DNA from: Atrichornis clamosus | Lineage: Eukaryota > Chordata > Aves > Passeriformes > Menuridae | NCBI GenBank assembly: GCA_013400975.1 | Contig: WBMZ01011576.1 | Coordinates: forward strand, 1-64,000 | Length of the DNA: 64,000 nt | Reading direction: 5' to 3' | Translations under genes and position numbers: made by a program | The notes under the pieces: model-generated | Told to the model about the DNA's origin: nothing | The model's database searches: none | The model's input: only the letters and a program-made list of their open reading frames with translations | Part shown: piece after piece, positions 39,801 to 52,700 of the stretch | Layout: every line of letters begins with the position of its first letter | Position numbering within the stretch: position 1 is the first letter of the stretch

Positions 39801-42800
39801 ATATTCTTTTGGACCATTAGCTGAGGACCTGGCAGGGTAACCTTTGCCAACTGGGAACTGAGTCCTGGGTCTCCTTAGACTCCAATGAGAACTGAGCTAC
39901 ACATTACACATGTCAGTACGCACTAACTGAAATTTAGGTGTTGTAATCTTGTGAGAAATCACATCCCAAATATTTAATCAGTGGCCTGTTGTTAGCTGGG
40001 CAGTGGAGATCAAGGGATTAATTTTGATGACTTTTTCTCAAAAATATTCACGCTCTGTATCACATTGCTGCAGTTTCTGTTGATGTTTCCCTCCCAACAG
40101 CCCTTTTTTTTCCCTGCTGAAGCCCTCAAGGCAGACTCAGGATGCCCAGGTCCCAGTCTGACTTTGTATTTAAATTCAGTGTCAGAGCTGGCCAACCTTT
40201 TTCCTTTGTGTAGCTTTCCTGTCACTGTCTCAGAGGAGACCCATTTGAGATCAGTGGGTCTGCTGGACTGGTGTGCTTGCTGGTGATAAGGAGGTGGGTT
40301 GTGTAATGGAAATGTGTCTGGCTGAGTAATTAGAAAAAGTTGGGAAGGGGAGGAACCGAGCCCTGTGTGAGGGCTGCATGCCTCTTTTGTTTCCCATTGC
40401 TCAGCCCTATTCCTTGGTTCCTAGTGGACCTCCACAGCCACTCTACTCTCTGAATTTGTTCCATCTTTGTTTTTCTTTTAAAATTAGCTTCAATTGAAAT
40501 TTACTTACATATCATTCAGAAAGAAGTTCTAATATTTAATGCAGAAAATTGCGAGGATGGGGAAGAAGGAGAGCCGTACTAGGGATCAGTATGCTTTTGG
40601 GTAGTGTAGCAGAACTGAAGATGAAAATGCATTAGAGGCCGGGGAGATACCAGGGAATGCTTTCTATCAGTGACAGTATCTGCTGTCCCCTGGGCCATTG
40701 CCATGACTTTCACGCCTTCTTGGAATATATTTTATTTCTTCCTTGGCAGTCCATCCTATTGAGAATGAATGAATGATTTTTGAATAGAGCTGCTTAATTA
40801 AAAGCCTTAAATTCCACCCTGAGTGGAAAACTGAATTTTGCCATGGGCTACGAGGGCACTTCCCTAACATGGACAATTTCTTCTGGGAGCTGCATACGTG
40901 TTAGGCGAGGACAAACTGGGCCTCCTTGCTTGTTATTAAACTTGACAGAAATTTGCTTTTTCTCCCCCCCACTTACAGAAACCAACTTTTATTTTCTTTG
41001 TTTTTCTGTTTTCTTTTTGTTTCTGACTATAACAACTTGCTTCCTTCATTGTTTTTCTTTCAGATTCTCGCTCTTTTTTCAAGGAATTTTGCAGTTTCTT
41101 GGGCACTGAGGAACATCTATAAATTTGTCTTTCTAACAAACTACACAGAGATGTTTGAAGAATTACTTGCACAAAAAAATCATTTGAGTTACAAATTGTT
41201 AACAATTAGGATGCTGAGTCACTTCTACATCTGTTAGATATTTTAAGTAATGATATGTCAATCAAAGCCAGCAGATAAAGCTTCTCTAAATAAAGAATTC
41301 ATGTTTTCCCGTCATGATAGTGTCACTAGCAAGGAGCGTGAAGCAGTAGGAGTGAATTCTGGAGTAAAACAGTTCATCCTGAGGACTTGATGTCCACACT
41401 AAATAAATTTCAGGAGGGGTTTATTTGTAGTAGGTCTAGTCTGATCCAACTGTGGTTGGAACACATTAGTTTCACTCTAGGAGCACACCTTCTGATTATT
41501 TTCCTCTGAAAACAAACCAATTCTCTTGCTCTGAAATTACTGTGATGGGAATTAAAACACAGTAAGCATGGATGACTGGGAAATCCCTTCAAAAGTGCAC
41601 TCTGGATCCAAACAAAAGTGTGAATGTGAATGCATTTAATGTTATATTAGCATTCCTTCTATTCTCTCAGTTTTCACAAGTTGAAACCCAAGACACACAA
41701 AAAAATACAATAACAAAACTGTAAAAATAGAAATTCTGTGGTTTCCAAACCTTTGAAAGTTCTGTAAATATCTTGGAATACTGGTATTCTTGAAAATATA
41801 CCTGACAGCTAGGGAGATGCAATGGAGATTGTTCGTGTGTCTATACTGCAGTCTTTGCTATGAAATACCAGTGGTCTAGATGGACCTTTGATCTTCCTTG
41901 TTTGCCTTGTCTTTCTTGTGTGATTCAGGTCATCCATTGTCCAAGACACCCATTACTTCAGTGGGTTGGAATCAAGCCCTTGGGGCTGTAATTACTCAGC
42001 TGACTAATGCCAGTAAGTTTTTGGAAATTTGCAGAGAACTATGACTGCACACAATTAGAGTGAACCTGGGCCTTGTATGCGCACGGAGTTCTTCTCTTAG
42101 GGGTTTTAAAGGATTAAATGTAATAGTAGTGTACACTGAAACAGAAAGTGTGATAATCTTAGTTAAAGAGCTTGATTACATGGCAGAAGCAGCTTGGAAG
42201 TGCACAGCATTTTCAGTGAAAAAGGCTTTTGTATGGTTAGAAGAATATCCTCTTGTTTTCTTTAACAGAAATAAAGTTCATATTTTGAGATTGCATCCTG
42301 CTGGTTCCAAAAAGCTTCCTTGGATGTCTAGCTCCTTTGTTTTGCAGTGGCGTTTAATCACTTGCAGTATCGTACACTCTTCAGCCATGCACATTATCCC
42401 TTAATTATATATGACTAAGCCCCTCTTGACTGTAAGACATGTTGTTTGTTCAAATGCACTTACAAATCCATTTTCTTATCAGTTCTTTGCTGAACATTTA
42501 CACAACGGGGTACTGTTTAAATATGAAAATAAACCTTTTATAAAAAAATGATTTGACCCACCCACCTGGCCTCCATCTGTGATTGTTCTGTCTCTGCAAT
42601 CTGTTGTCTGCTTTTCCTCAGCGTGTTCTTTATCTTTTTGGATGGCTGCTATCTTTGAGCGACTTTGTTGCCCCTCCCTATTTTCTCTGTGCTTAGTAGA
42701 AAGTGACATTTCCAAATCATAAGGATCAGCCAGGCAGATTTGATATGCTCTCTGCTATAAGACACACTTCTGTTCAGAGTATGCAATTAGTAAAGACAAC

Positions 42801-45470
42801 TTCATTTCACAGTATCACAACTCATGCTGTACTATTTGGAATTAAAGCATTGTGTGAATCCAGGGATTTTTATCATAAAAACTTGTACAGATAAATCTGT
42901 CAGAATTAGTGATGTTTTTTCTTACCACATGCTTACTGAAGCAAACCCAGAAGTTTCTTCATGTTTTATTCCAGTTCGGTTTCCTTTCAGTGAATTACTG
43001 TCGTAAGGCTTTTCCTTTATATTTTTATTTTTTTTCATTCAAGGGGAGTTGTATGTTTGTAATCTCTTAATAAACTGACACTCTAATCTTTAGATAGAGA
43101 GGTTAAATCCATTTTTATTTTGAAGGATTATAGTTAAATACTTGCACAGACATTTACATTTCCAGTCTATGCACTGATAAAATTTTTATTGTCATCTGTG
43201 AACCTGGAAGGGAATCCCTTCTTAAAGAAATTAGAATGTATTTTTTGTTTCCTTTCTGGCAGCATTTATGTTTCTTCCCATTCCAAGCCAAACGTAACTG
43301 TGGAGAACGGTTGCTTTTTTGCATTAAAGTTCCTTCAAAAGCACCACAATGCATTCAAAGGCATGAGAATATTTTTTCTGAGTAAGTAGGACAATCAGCA
43401 TTAAATGTAGAAATATCTGAGACCAGGATACGCAAGTAAAATTATTTTTAGATTCTATCATTGTTGTACCGAAGTGGAGTAATTTCTCTCTTGTGGGTTC
43501 TTAGAAGCTGGTCTTTTGTTTGGATGGATTTGCCTGCTGTATAATGATGGCCTTGAGGAATGTGTTACAGAAACCTGTGAAAAATTTCTTCTGGATTGAG
43601 GCCTGGAATGGTAATAGTAAGTCATTGTCTAAAGGAAACAAAAATGTGTTATTAAGTTATTTTAATTTCATTTCAATTGGAAAGCTTATAGAGATGCCTA
43701 CTTCTATTCTATTTTATGAGTAAGCCCTCCAGATTTATTTCTTGCCAGCCAATTATTAAGCACCATTGCAGTTAAATTAAATTAAACATCCACAACAAGT
43801 TGATTGCCTCAAAGCTTCAGGAAGAAATAGAACAGATCCATTTACACCACTTGCTTTACAGAGAACTTTATCCTTGAGCCCTGAGATCTGAGAGAGATCT
43901 GAGATCCCCCCAAAAAGACCTCCATTATTTCACAGGGAACAAAATGATTTCATGAAAAGATTTCAGGTTATCTGAGGCTTTCACAGGAAACTTCCCCTTA
44001 TATTTGTATTTGGGCAATTGTAGGACAGGATCTTGGGGGTATCAGGAGGGAATCATCTGTGTGAAGAGAGGATCTGGCATAAAGATAGACAGAATGATTA
44101 AGCCTAGTGCTGTTCTGTCCACAGAGGTACAAGAAGATATTCAGGTTATATTTTTACTAACTTTACATTTTATTGATTCATTGATTAAATATTGTTGCTG
44201 AAAGGAGTGTTTCCACTCTTTTTCCACTTTCCTTTCCACTTCATTTTGCAGGCTCCTACCCCTGTGTTAGTGCCTTCACAGATGCTAAATGGCTCTAAAG
44301 TGGATTGAGGAACCAATAAAAAAGCAGAAAAATCAGTTTTACAGTAGAGTGTCACTAGGTTTTATAAATAAGGCTTTAGTGACATATGAATGATCATGGC
44401 TGTGTAATAAGGTAATTTTTTATGTTTTGCAGAAGTAGATTGCTGTTGGGGAACTCCTTTGTCATCATAGGTGTGTCTACATTGTATTTTGGACATCAGC
44501 ATTGAGCATTTGAGCTAAACAGACTGGCTGAGTGTCCAGGCTCTTAGAGGCCAGTGTAAGGTGAACTTCATGGCATCCTGGGAAGGAAAACTTGGCCTGA
44601 TATCCTCTAGCTGGCTTGAGCCAACACTCTCCCATCCCTACCTGTCCATGGATGGGGTCAGGCATGGTCAACATCAGGATTCTTCCGGAAAGTTGCAGAG
44701 GGGCAGATCCAGTCTATAGGCAGCCTGAGAAGTACCTAGCTTCAGGCATCTGCTCTTTCTGGGGCAGCACAAGCTAGCTGTCCCCCACAGCCACTGGACT
44801 TGTCCACTGAGGAATGACTCTGAAGGATGAGAGGCAAGTCAGAAACTTTGATATCTGCACACATTTCTGACATGTTTCGGTGATAGACCAAAACTTTACC
44901 CTATTTCTATTATTCCTCTGATGGTAATTTAGGAGCAACTTCATCAGAAAAGCTGTCATCACAAGTCTTCCCTTCATCTGTTCATGTTTCTTCTGGAATT
45001 TTCTCAGTCCTGCTTCCAGGAAGGAAGAATACTGATAGCCAAGGAGTGAGAGGATTTTTCAGATATTTGTAAACTGTTTTTGTAGGGTTTGGCGAAAAAA
45101 CACAGTGACTCTCTGATTAGAGGGCTCTGACAGCCAAACTGGCAAGACTGTGGACGTTCATTTGGCAATGAGAAAAATGAGAGCCTTTGTGGGGCTTACT
45201 AGGCATTAGAGATGCTTATGTCAGGGGACGTGTTCACTGCTCTGTATAAAAGGTTGTCATATCGTAGTTGTGTTGGAGTGGTGCTGTGTAATAAGGTTGC
45301 TATTTAGAGTGTGACCGTCTCTCCATGTTTGTTTGATTTGAGGTAATGAAGCTAAAAGATTCTAAAATAATGGAGTTGCTTAAAAATGCAATAAAAGAGG
45401 GGGGGAAAAATGGTCCTATCTAGTACTCAGTACTTTTGAATTCCACTGTACATTTCTACCTTTAATAGTC

Positions 45471-45970
45471 TAGAATCATATAATCATTTAGGTTAGAAAA
45501 GACCCTTAAGATCATCAACTCTGTTAACCCAACACAGCCAAGTCCACCACTTAACCATGTCCCTAAGTGCCACATCTACACGTCTTTTAAATACCTCCAG
45601 GGACGATGATTCAACCACTTCTGCATGCAGCCTATTTCAATGCTTGACAACCCTTTCAGTGAAGTTTTTTTTTTCCTAATAGCCAAACTAAACCTCCCGT
45701 GGTGCACCTTGAGGCCATTTCCTCTTGTCCTGTTGATTATTTAGGAGAAGAGACCAACCCCCACCTCCTTCCAACCTCCTCTCAAGTAGTTGCAGAGAGC
45801 AATAAGGTCTCTCCTGAGCCTCCTTTTCTCCAGGTTAAGCTACTGCAGTTCCTTATAAGACTTGTGCTTCAGACCTTTCACCAGCTCTGTTGCTCTTCTC
45901 TGGACGTGCTGCAGCACCTCAGTGTCCTTGTAGTGAGGAGCCCAGTATTGAACACAGTACTAGAGGTTAA
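45471..45970 (-). mobile_element. CR1 LINE 3' fragment (antisense)
   Basis: Read on the + strand this is the reverse complement of a CR1 3' region. It begins 'tagaatcatataatcattta', the inverted tail. It continues with 'ggttagaaaagacc', 'atgtccctaagtgccacat', 'aaatacctccaggg', 'ttccaacctcc', 'tctccaggttaag', 'ttgctcttctctggacgtgc' and 'gtgaggagcccagtattgaa'. It is about 500 bp and 5'-truncated at its right end. It is opposite in orientation to the copy at 36.7 kb and covers different lengths, so the two are independent insertions. An open frame at 45699-46097 is carried by this repeat and is not a gene. Confidence 0.92.
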
Positions 45971-46570
45971 AGATTTTTTCATTAAATCCAAAGGTCTTTG
46001 CTGCATTGGAAAGTCAGGTAAGGAGACCATGGAAATCCTGTTGGTTTTAAATTCAAGGATGTGTTTTCAAATTATTTTGAAATTATTTTCCAAATGATTT
46101 GTCAATGGTCAGATTTTACTCTATTTTTATTCAGAAAACAAGCAAACCCAAAATATGTGCCCATCCCCTTCCCAAATGACATTATTTTTATTAGTGTTTT
46201 GGTGTTTTTCATTCTCTTTACAAAACAACAGGAAACCTTACCTGAGGCATACTGGCAATCCCAAAGCCCAAGTGTGCATTGGACACCCCAAAAGGTTCCT
46301 TTGTGTATGGACAGACAAGGTGTGTCTGTACAGAACCTGTGTGAAATCGGAGGAGTTTAGTCACAGCATTGCTGCTGTCAAAAGTCCCCAGTAAACCCAG
46401 TCAGCTGGTTATTATTTAAGTGACACCACTGTGTAAGCTAGTAAGCTAGTTACTTTGTGGGCCTCATTGTTTAAGCTACACCCCTAGAACAAGGAAGTAA
46501 AAAAGTTGGAGAAAAAAGTCATGAAAGCAATCTGTTGTATTCATGACATCACCAGTGTGGTTGTTTTTGC

Positions 46571-46711
46571 TTTTTTTTTTTTTTTTTTATTTTTTTTACG
46601 TTTTTTTGTTTTTATTTTTTTTTGTAAAAAAAAAAACAAAAAAAAACCAAAAAAAAANNNNNNNNNNNNNNNNNNNNNNNNNNNNNNNNNNNTTTTTTTT
46701 TTTTTTTTTAA
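46571..46711. repeat. T/A homopolymer region containing an assembly gap
   Basis: An interrupted poly(T) block of about 50 bases is followed by an A-rich block broken by single C pairs, then 35 N (46658-46692), then about 17 further T. The sequence is unresolved here and neither the true length nor the base composition can be trusted. Confidence 0.9.
46658..46692. other. Assembly gap (35 N)
   Basis: Undetermined bases embedded in homopolymer sequence. The gap length may be nominal. Confidence 0.99.
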
Positions 46712-49700
46712 TTTTCTTACAGCTGTTAGATTTGAATTTTGTATGAGAAAAAAATAACACAAAAAAACCCAACAAAAAAATTACTACAGGAAGGTGACAA
46801 ATTTAGAATATATTTTTCGTATATCTGTTTAGGAAAAACGTACCACTTACATCCAAGTTTACACATCCAATTTCTTTTAGTTGCAGCAGTTGTCTGTTGT
46901 CTGCTGTTGCATCCAGGGATGTGTTGTTCTGCTCAGTTAGATAATCATACAAATTTCCTATCAGACTATCATAACTTTCACAACATAGTTTATAGTTTTA
47001 GGTTTCGTGAATTCTTAGTCACCGTAGTTTTAACTGATTTTTTTTTAGTAAAAATTTCAAAAAGTTTATAGTTAAATATTACCAATTTAATAAAAGAGGA
47101 AAGAACAATAACCAAAACCTAAAGATGCAGAAGCTGTGATCAAATCAAGTGCATTTTTTCATTAATTTTCTGACTGGTTGAGAACTTTCTGAGGAAGACA
47201 GATAAAATTGCTGCTGCTGACAAAACTTCAGGCATGGATTCATTTTTTTTTGTGATGAACCTACACCACATCCTGCAAAGTGTGGAGCATTTGCTCCCAA
47301 ACTGGCTAATGAGTTGAGCTGTCACTCAGCTCTGTGCAGAAGCTACTCAAGCACCTTGCAAACCTAATCTTGAGGGAAGGGCATGGTTGAACAAAAGGGT
47401 AAAAATAGGAAAAGAATGAACAGGAAAGCTAGAATGTCTCTCCTCCTTTCATTTTTCTAACCCACCTTCCAGTTTTGAACTCTGTTCAGTATTAGAGTTG
47501 CACATGTCTGCATTTTTTGTGTCTTTGTATCTCTCACATGTTAATTTTCCCCAATTTTTCATGGTGGTTTTATATTTGGCATTTCCAAAAAAGTTAATGA
47601 GAGGCACATGCCTTATCCTTGCAAACTGAAAATTTAGAGAAACATTATGTCATAGCCTCAATGCACAACTTTTAACTTACCCAGTTAATTAATTCTCCTC
47701 AGAATATGCTAGAGTGTCTTTAATTGCCATTTAAATGCAGTCTTTTATGTAGTCATTCAGAATGATTAGATTCAAAGTAATTTTGCTGTTACAGTATAGC
47801 GACATTGGGTATTCTTTGATTTGTAGGATGTGTTCTTCAATCTGATTACCTTGTCCTTGTCTATAAATTAGCCAGAAAAACATCAGAGTACTGCTCTGTG
47901 CTTGTTTCTTTGCAACTAGATAAGAAGGCACAAATGCTCACCTTTGGAGTTTTGCTTTTTTTGGTTTTGGGTTATTTTAAAGCAGATTTGTAGAGAGGCG
48001 GAACTTTAACTTCATTCAGTGGAAAAGTCAGAACAAGTTACTATTACTTAGCAAGCATTCCCTTTCTGGATCTCTCTGTGAGCAGTATGTGAACATCCCT
48101 CAAAAGACATTAGCAGGATTTTGGAAAACAAGGGCATAGTAGGCCTGGGGAATGAATATGAGGTCTGAGAGATTCCTGACAGGCAACAACAAACATTCAG
48201 TGAATGATGGTATGGAGCCATGGGTTAACCCTATTTAGATATGTCATTCACACTATAGCTTAGGCACCATTAAGGGTTCTGAGTTTACTCTGACTAAAAC
48301 ATACAACATAATTCCTTGGTTGAAACATGAATAATCTTTAGATGCTATTGCAGTTTAAAAATCAAGCTAAAATAAACCTCATTTTCAGTTAGATATTTAG
48401 CATTGCATAGTAGTTAGACAAAATATTACAGTCTAAGCTCCTTATAAAACAATATATATTAGGTGCCTGAGAAGGCATAACAGATGACATCTCTCACTAT
48501 AAATGTAACTTACTGTTTCAAACATAGTCATGACTTGAACATACACAAATTATTGGAAAAGAGGATCAGAGGTTATAAAGTCTCTTTTTGTTACTGGATT
48601 TCTTATGTCTAATATTTCACATTGAAATCTACAGTTAGGAATTGTTTTATAATGATCTGCTTTCAGTTTACCTAAACTTTTCAGAGACTTCAGATAAAAA
48701 GTGCCTGTGGCCCATGTTGTGATCTATCAGCCAGGTATCTCATAAGAGAACAATGCCCCCCAAATGATTTTCAAAATTTTATTTTTTGATTCTGTGAAAG
48801 ATTAAACCTTTTGTGTTTCTGATGTCTCTCATGCCAAATTGTCATGTGTTTGTAGCAGGTTAATACAGAAGGGGGTTGACAAATCTTGCTATAATCACTA
48901 CCCCATGTTGCTTTTATCCTCCTTGTCTGCTGCTCATTTTCCTTGCGAAAAACCCTAATATATCAGTGACAGGAGGTCTGGATTTGTGGCCGACTGTTAT
49001 AATTACTCCCACTGAGGCACTGTCAATAGGATTAAAATAAAGATTCTAGACCTGTCCATCGCAGATGAGGTCAGCAACACGAGCAGTGGGAGTACTGTTT
49101 CTGCAAGCTGTGCTTTTAGTCCTGAGTTATGGAACCATAGACATTAATATGAAGCAAATATTTGAAAGCTCCAGTGGAGAAAGACCAGCTCTTTTTTTCT
49201 GCATTAGCTAAAATATCCATCTGTAATAAATAATCTAACAGCATCCATCTATGTCCTGGCCATACATATATGTATGTTAACTTTCAAATGTATCAGAGCC
49301 CCAGAGAGTTTCAATTACAGAAGAATCCATTTTGCATTTTATAATTAATAAAGTCTTTGCAGCTGCATAACTTCATCCAGGAAACATCTGCATGCACTCT
49401 TTGTGTATACATCATTTCTGTGAAAAGAGGGTTAGCTGAATTCTCTTTAATGTTCTCAGGCTTGGAGAAGGTAGAAGTAGTGAGTTGATTAAGATAATGG
49501 AAAACAAATCAAATGAATCGAGAGTTATGCCCACACAGATATAAAACAAATTCTAGCCACTGCTTGTAGGAAAAAAGACAATGTATAAGATCACTTTAAT
49601 ACACAGTCAACCAGCCTGATACCCCAAGTTCATGGGTAATACTGATGTTGTTGATACTCTGTGATTACTCCTTTGCCATCTTTTGATACTGACTTTGAAA

Positions 49701-52700
49701 AAGTATTGTTTTTTAAACATTAGTATTATCTTCCAGTGTGCATGAAATTGTGTCACACCACTAAGACTAACTGGTGATGGCAAACTCAGGGAGTGGTGAG
49801 AAAACCAAGAAAAACAGATAAACTCTCTTGCTCTGCTAGCACAGTATGTCATCTTTATTTTTCTCCTCTGACACCAGTCTACTTTTTGTAATGGGATCAA
49901 ACAGTTATTAGTGCATTCACCTCTTGCATGATTTTCATATAAACTCAAAAATTATTATCAAAAGCCATGTTCAATCAAATGTCTAACATGCTGAAACAAT
50001 TGTGTACCTTTTAAATTTTAAGCTATTATGCCACCTTGCACTTCTACAAATTGAGATTTACTTTTTAAAAAATTTATTATTGTAGTAGCAAATAATTTTC
50101 TTGATTAATATGTCAGTGCCCTATAACTGTTTATTCTTTCTCCTTTGGTTATATAAACATCAGTTGTTACATATGTCACTCATAGCCCTCACCATATTTC
50201 CATCATCACTCCCAATTTAAGTTCCCTAGCTCTCCTAGACACAGAATGAATCTCATAGTGTTTATAGTGAACAGGCTACATAAAAATGAACAGTACTTAA
50301 CACGTCCTTTTTTTCCTTTTTTCTGTCCCTCAGTGGGACTCCAGACTGATGTTTGATGCCTTCATTCCCTTCTCCAGAGGTCTTTGGATTTTATTTTTTT
50401 TATAAATATGAAAAGAAATATATACATTATTTGATCTCTGCCAGGCCACTAAAGCATGTGATGAGCTCACAGCAGAGAAACTGCTACTTTCCTCCATTAG
50501 GTGTAGTCAGCAGCTTATGCCGCAGATGTGGCATCATACTTCGTAGTATTGCATGTAAATTCCTCAGTATTTATTTTGCCATTACAAAATTCCATTATTT
50601 ACAGTGTTTGTATAGATCCTAAAAGGATACCACACATTCTGGCTGAAAACGTTTGCACTGACTGCAGTGGCATATGCTAAACACGTTTCCAAGTGGGCAC
50701 CGTGCACTGATGCTGCAGCCGTGCCCAGCCGTGTGCCAGACCCTCCTGTCACGATACATCCTTGTTACGGCTGAGTGCCACTGGATGTACGGGAAGAAGG
50801 CAACTCAGTCCAAGCCAAGGAAGTCTGCTGGTATGAACTGCACCAGGGTCTTTCATCGTATTCAGCCAGAATAGCACACTGCTTTATCTCGGGCTTGCTC
50901 AGTCTCAACCACAGCTCCATGGTATAAGAAAGCTCTCTCGTCCAAGAGAGTTTGTTTGCATGGTCTTTGTATTTCATGCTGGAACTCTGCCAGCTTCCCA
51001 ACAAGAGAAATCTCTGCTCTGTGGAGGAGGTGAGAAGATTTGCTCTGAGGAGCAGCTGTGGCTATTGCAGACAAGTGAACAAATCCAACGCACTGGTCAG
51101 TCCTGGAAGGGTCACTGATGGACAGTCCCCGATGGTTTTGAGGCTAAGATATTTAGCAAAGACTTTTGTGCCTTGACTGAAGAAAAACTGTCTTCTATAT
51201 TTATTGTTGATTTTGTAGTATATGGGGAAAGAATTAAATCCTTAGTTTTGTTTGGCGCCTGGTTGAGGTCAGGCTGGTAGGTGCTGTTCTGTGTCTTTGT
51301 GCTGTCAGAAACATGCAAGACTTTGGAGCAGTTTGAACAAAATGGGAGCTTCATCTGGGAAGAGCTGTTCTATTAAATTAGCAGTTGTAAATGACACAAC
51401 GCAGTGAGTGGAAGGAAGTTGTATTTTGTGCTGCCTTTCTTGCCTTTCCCCCTATTCCTACCCTGCCTTTTCCAGTACCCCAGAAGCACTTAATTTGCAA
51501 AACTACTGTTGGATCTTAACTTGCTTGAGGAACATCAAATGAGTTCACATTTTACTCAGATCAACAATGATGAGGATTAGAGCTACAACGTCAGAGTGCT
51601 GCAGTTATACCCCCCTGCATCTCTGCTGTCATTGCTTGAGTTCTGTGCCTTGACTTACAATATAGGCTCTCTTCATAGGGAAGAAGAGCTGCTGATGAGT
51701 GCTCTCCTGTACTAATGAATTGAAGTATGAAAATCGATGTGATCAAAAGTCATTTGAGTTGCCCGAAGCTTTGCCATGAGATACTTTTGTGAAACAGTAT
51801 CTGTATTTATCACCTTTAGATTTGCAGGTACAGAGCCCTGAGTGATGTTTGGCTAATGTTGTTTGGTTTAGATCTTTTACAATTAGCATTTTTAAAATAT
51901 TGCTTATGGAGGTTGTAGCAGTGGGAATTTTATACCACCTGTTCCAGTAATCTTAAAAATATTACGCAAAGAAATAAATTGAATCAAAATATGTAGAATT
52001 GAAATAGTCTAGAACAAAACACTCTACCTAAATTACTCATTATATAAAATAAATCCATCATGGAAATTTGACAGGATAGGGCAAAAGGGAGGGGAAAAAA
52101 GAATCAAACCAATATTTTTGAGTGATTCTTTCTCATCTGTGATTTGTATAGCTCACTGGCAAGTTCTCACACCTTCATAAATGGTCTGTTCAAAACAATC
52201 TTGGTAGAGTTTTCAGTTGTAATTTTCTTTGCAAGGACAATGATATATGTTAAAAACTGATAAGGATCCACAGATCCCCTATTTTTGAGCAATAGAAGTA
52301 TTCTGCTGATAGCCTGAAAAAATCAATTTTTGTGACAAATTTAATTTCATGAAGAAAGATGGGAGAATAATTTAATTGTATTCCTCCAATGAGTACTTTT
52401 AATTATAGTGTATAGCCCTGCACACCTTCCTTTCTAAAGAACTGCAAGGTTTTTAAAAATCCTTTTAAAAAGTGCTATTTTCATACTTTCACTCTTTTTC
52501 AGTGCTGGAATATTCTGCGCCTTATATCTTTAAGATTTATAAGTTAAAGGGATGGTTACTAAATGTCACAAGCCTCTTAGTGGACAAAAAGCTAATGGAA
52601 TGGTAGCATGGTATGAATGCCTGAACCTGCTGCCTGTGTTATGCCGTGTGGGAGAATAATTGGCTTTCAGTCGTGTAAACTAGTCACAGACACTCAGATC

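Noticed and set aside
42060..42404. 114-codon open frame on the + strand
   Set aside because: No domain, no conserved splice sites and no family resemblance.
45699..46097. 132-codon open frame on the + strand
   Set aside because: Its first two thirds is antisense CR1 sequence, so it is not a gene.
46506..46757. Open frames running through the N gap
   Set aside because: They are created by homopolymers and undetermined bases.
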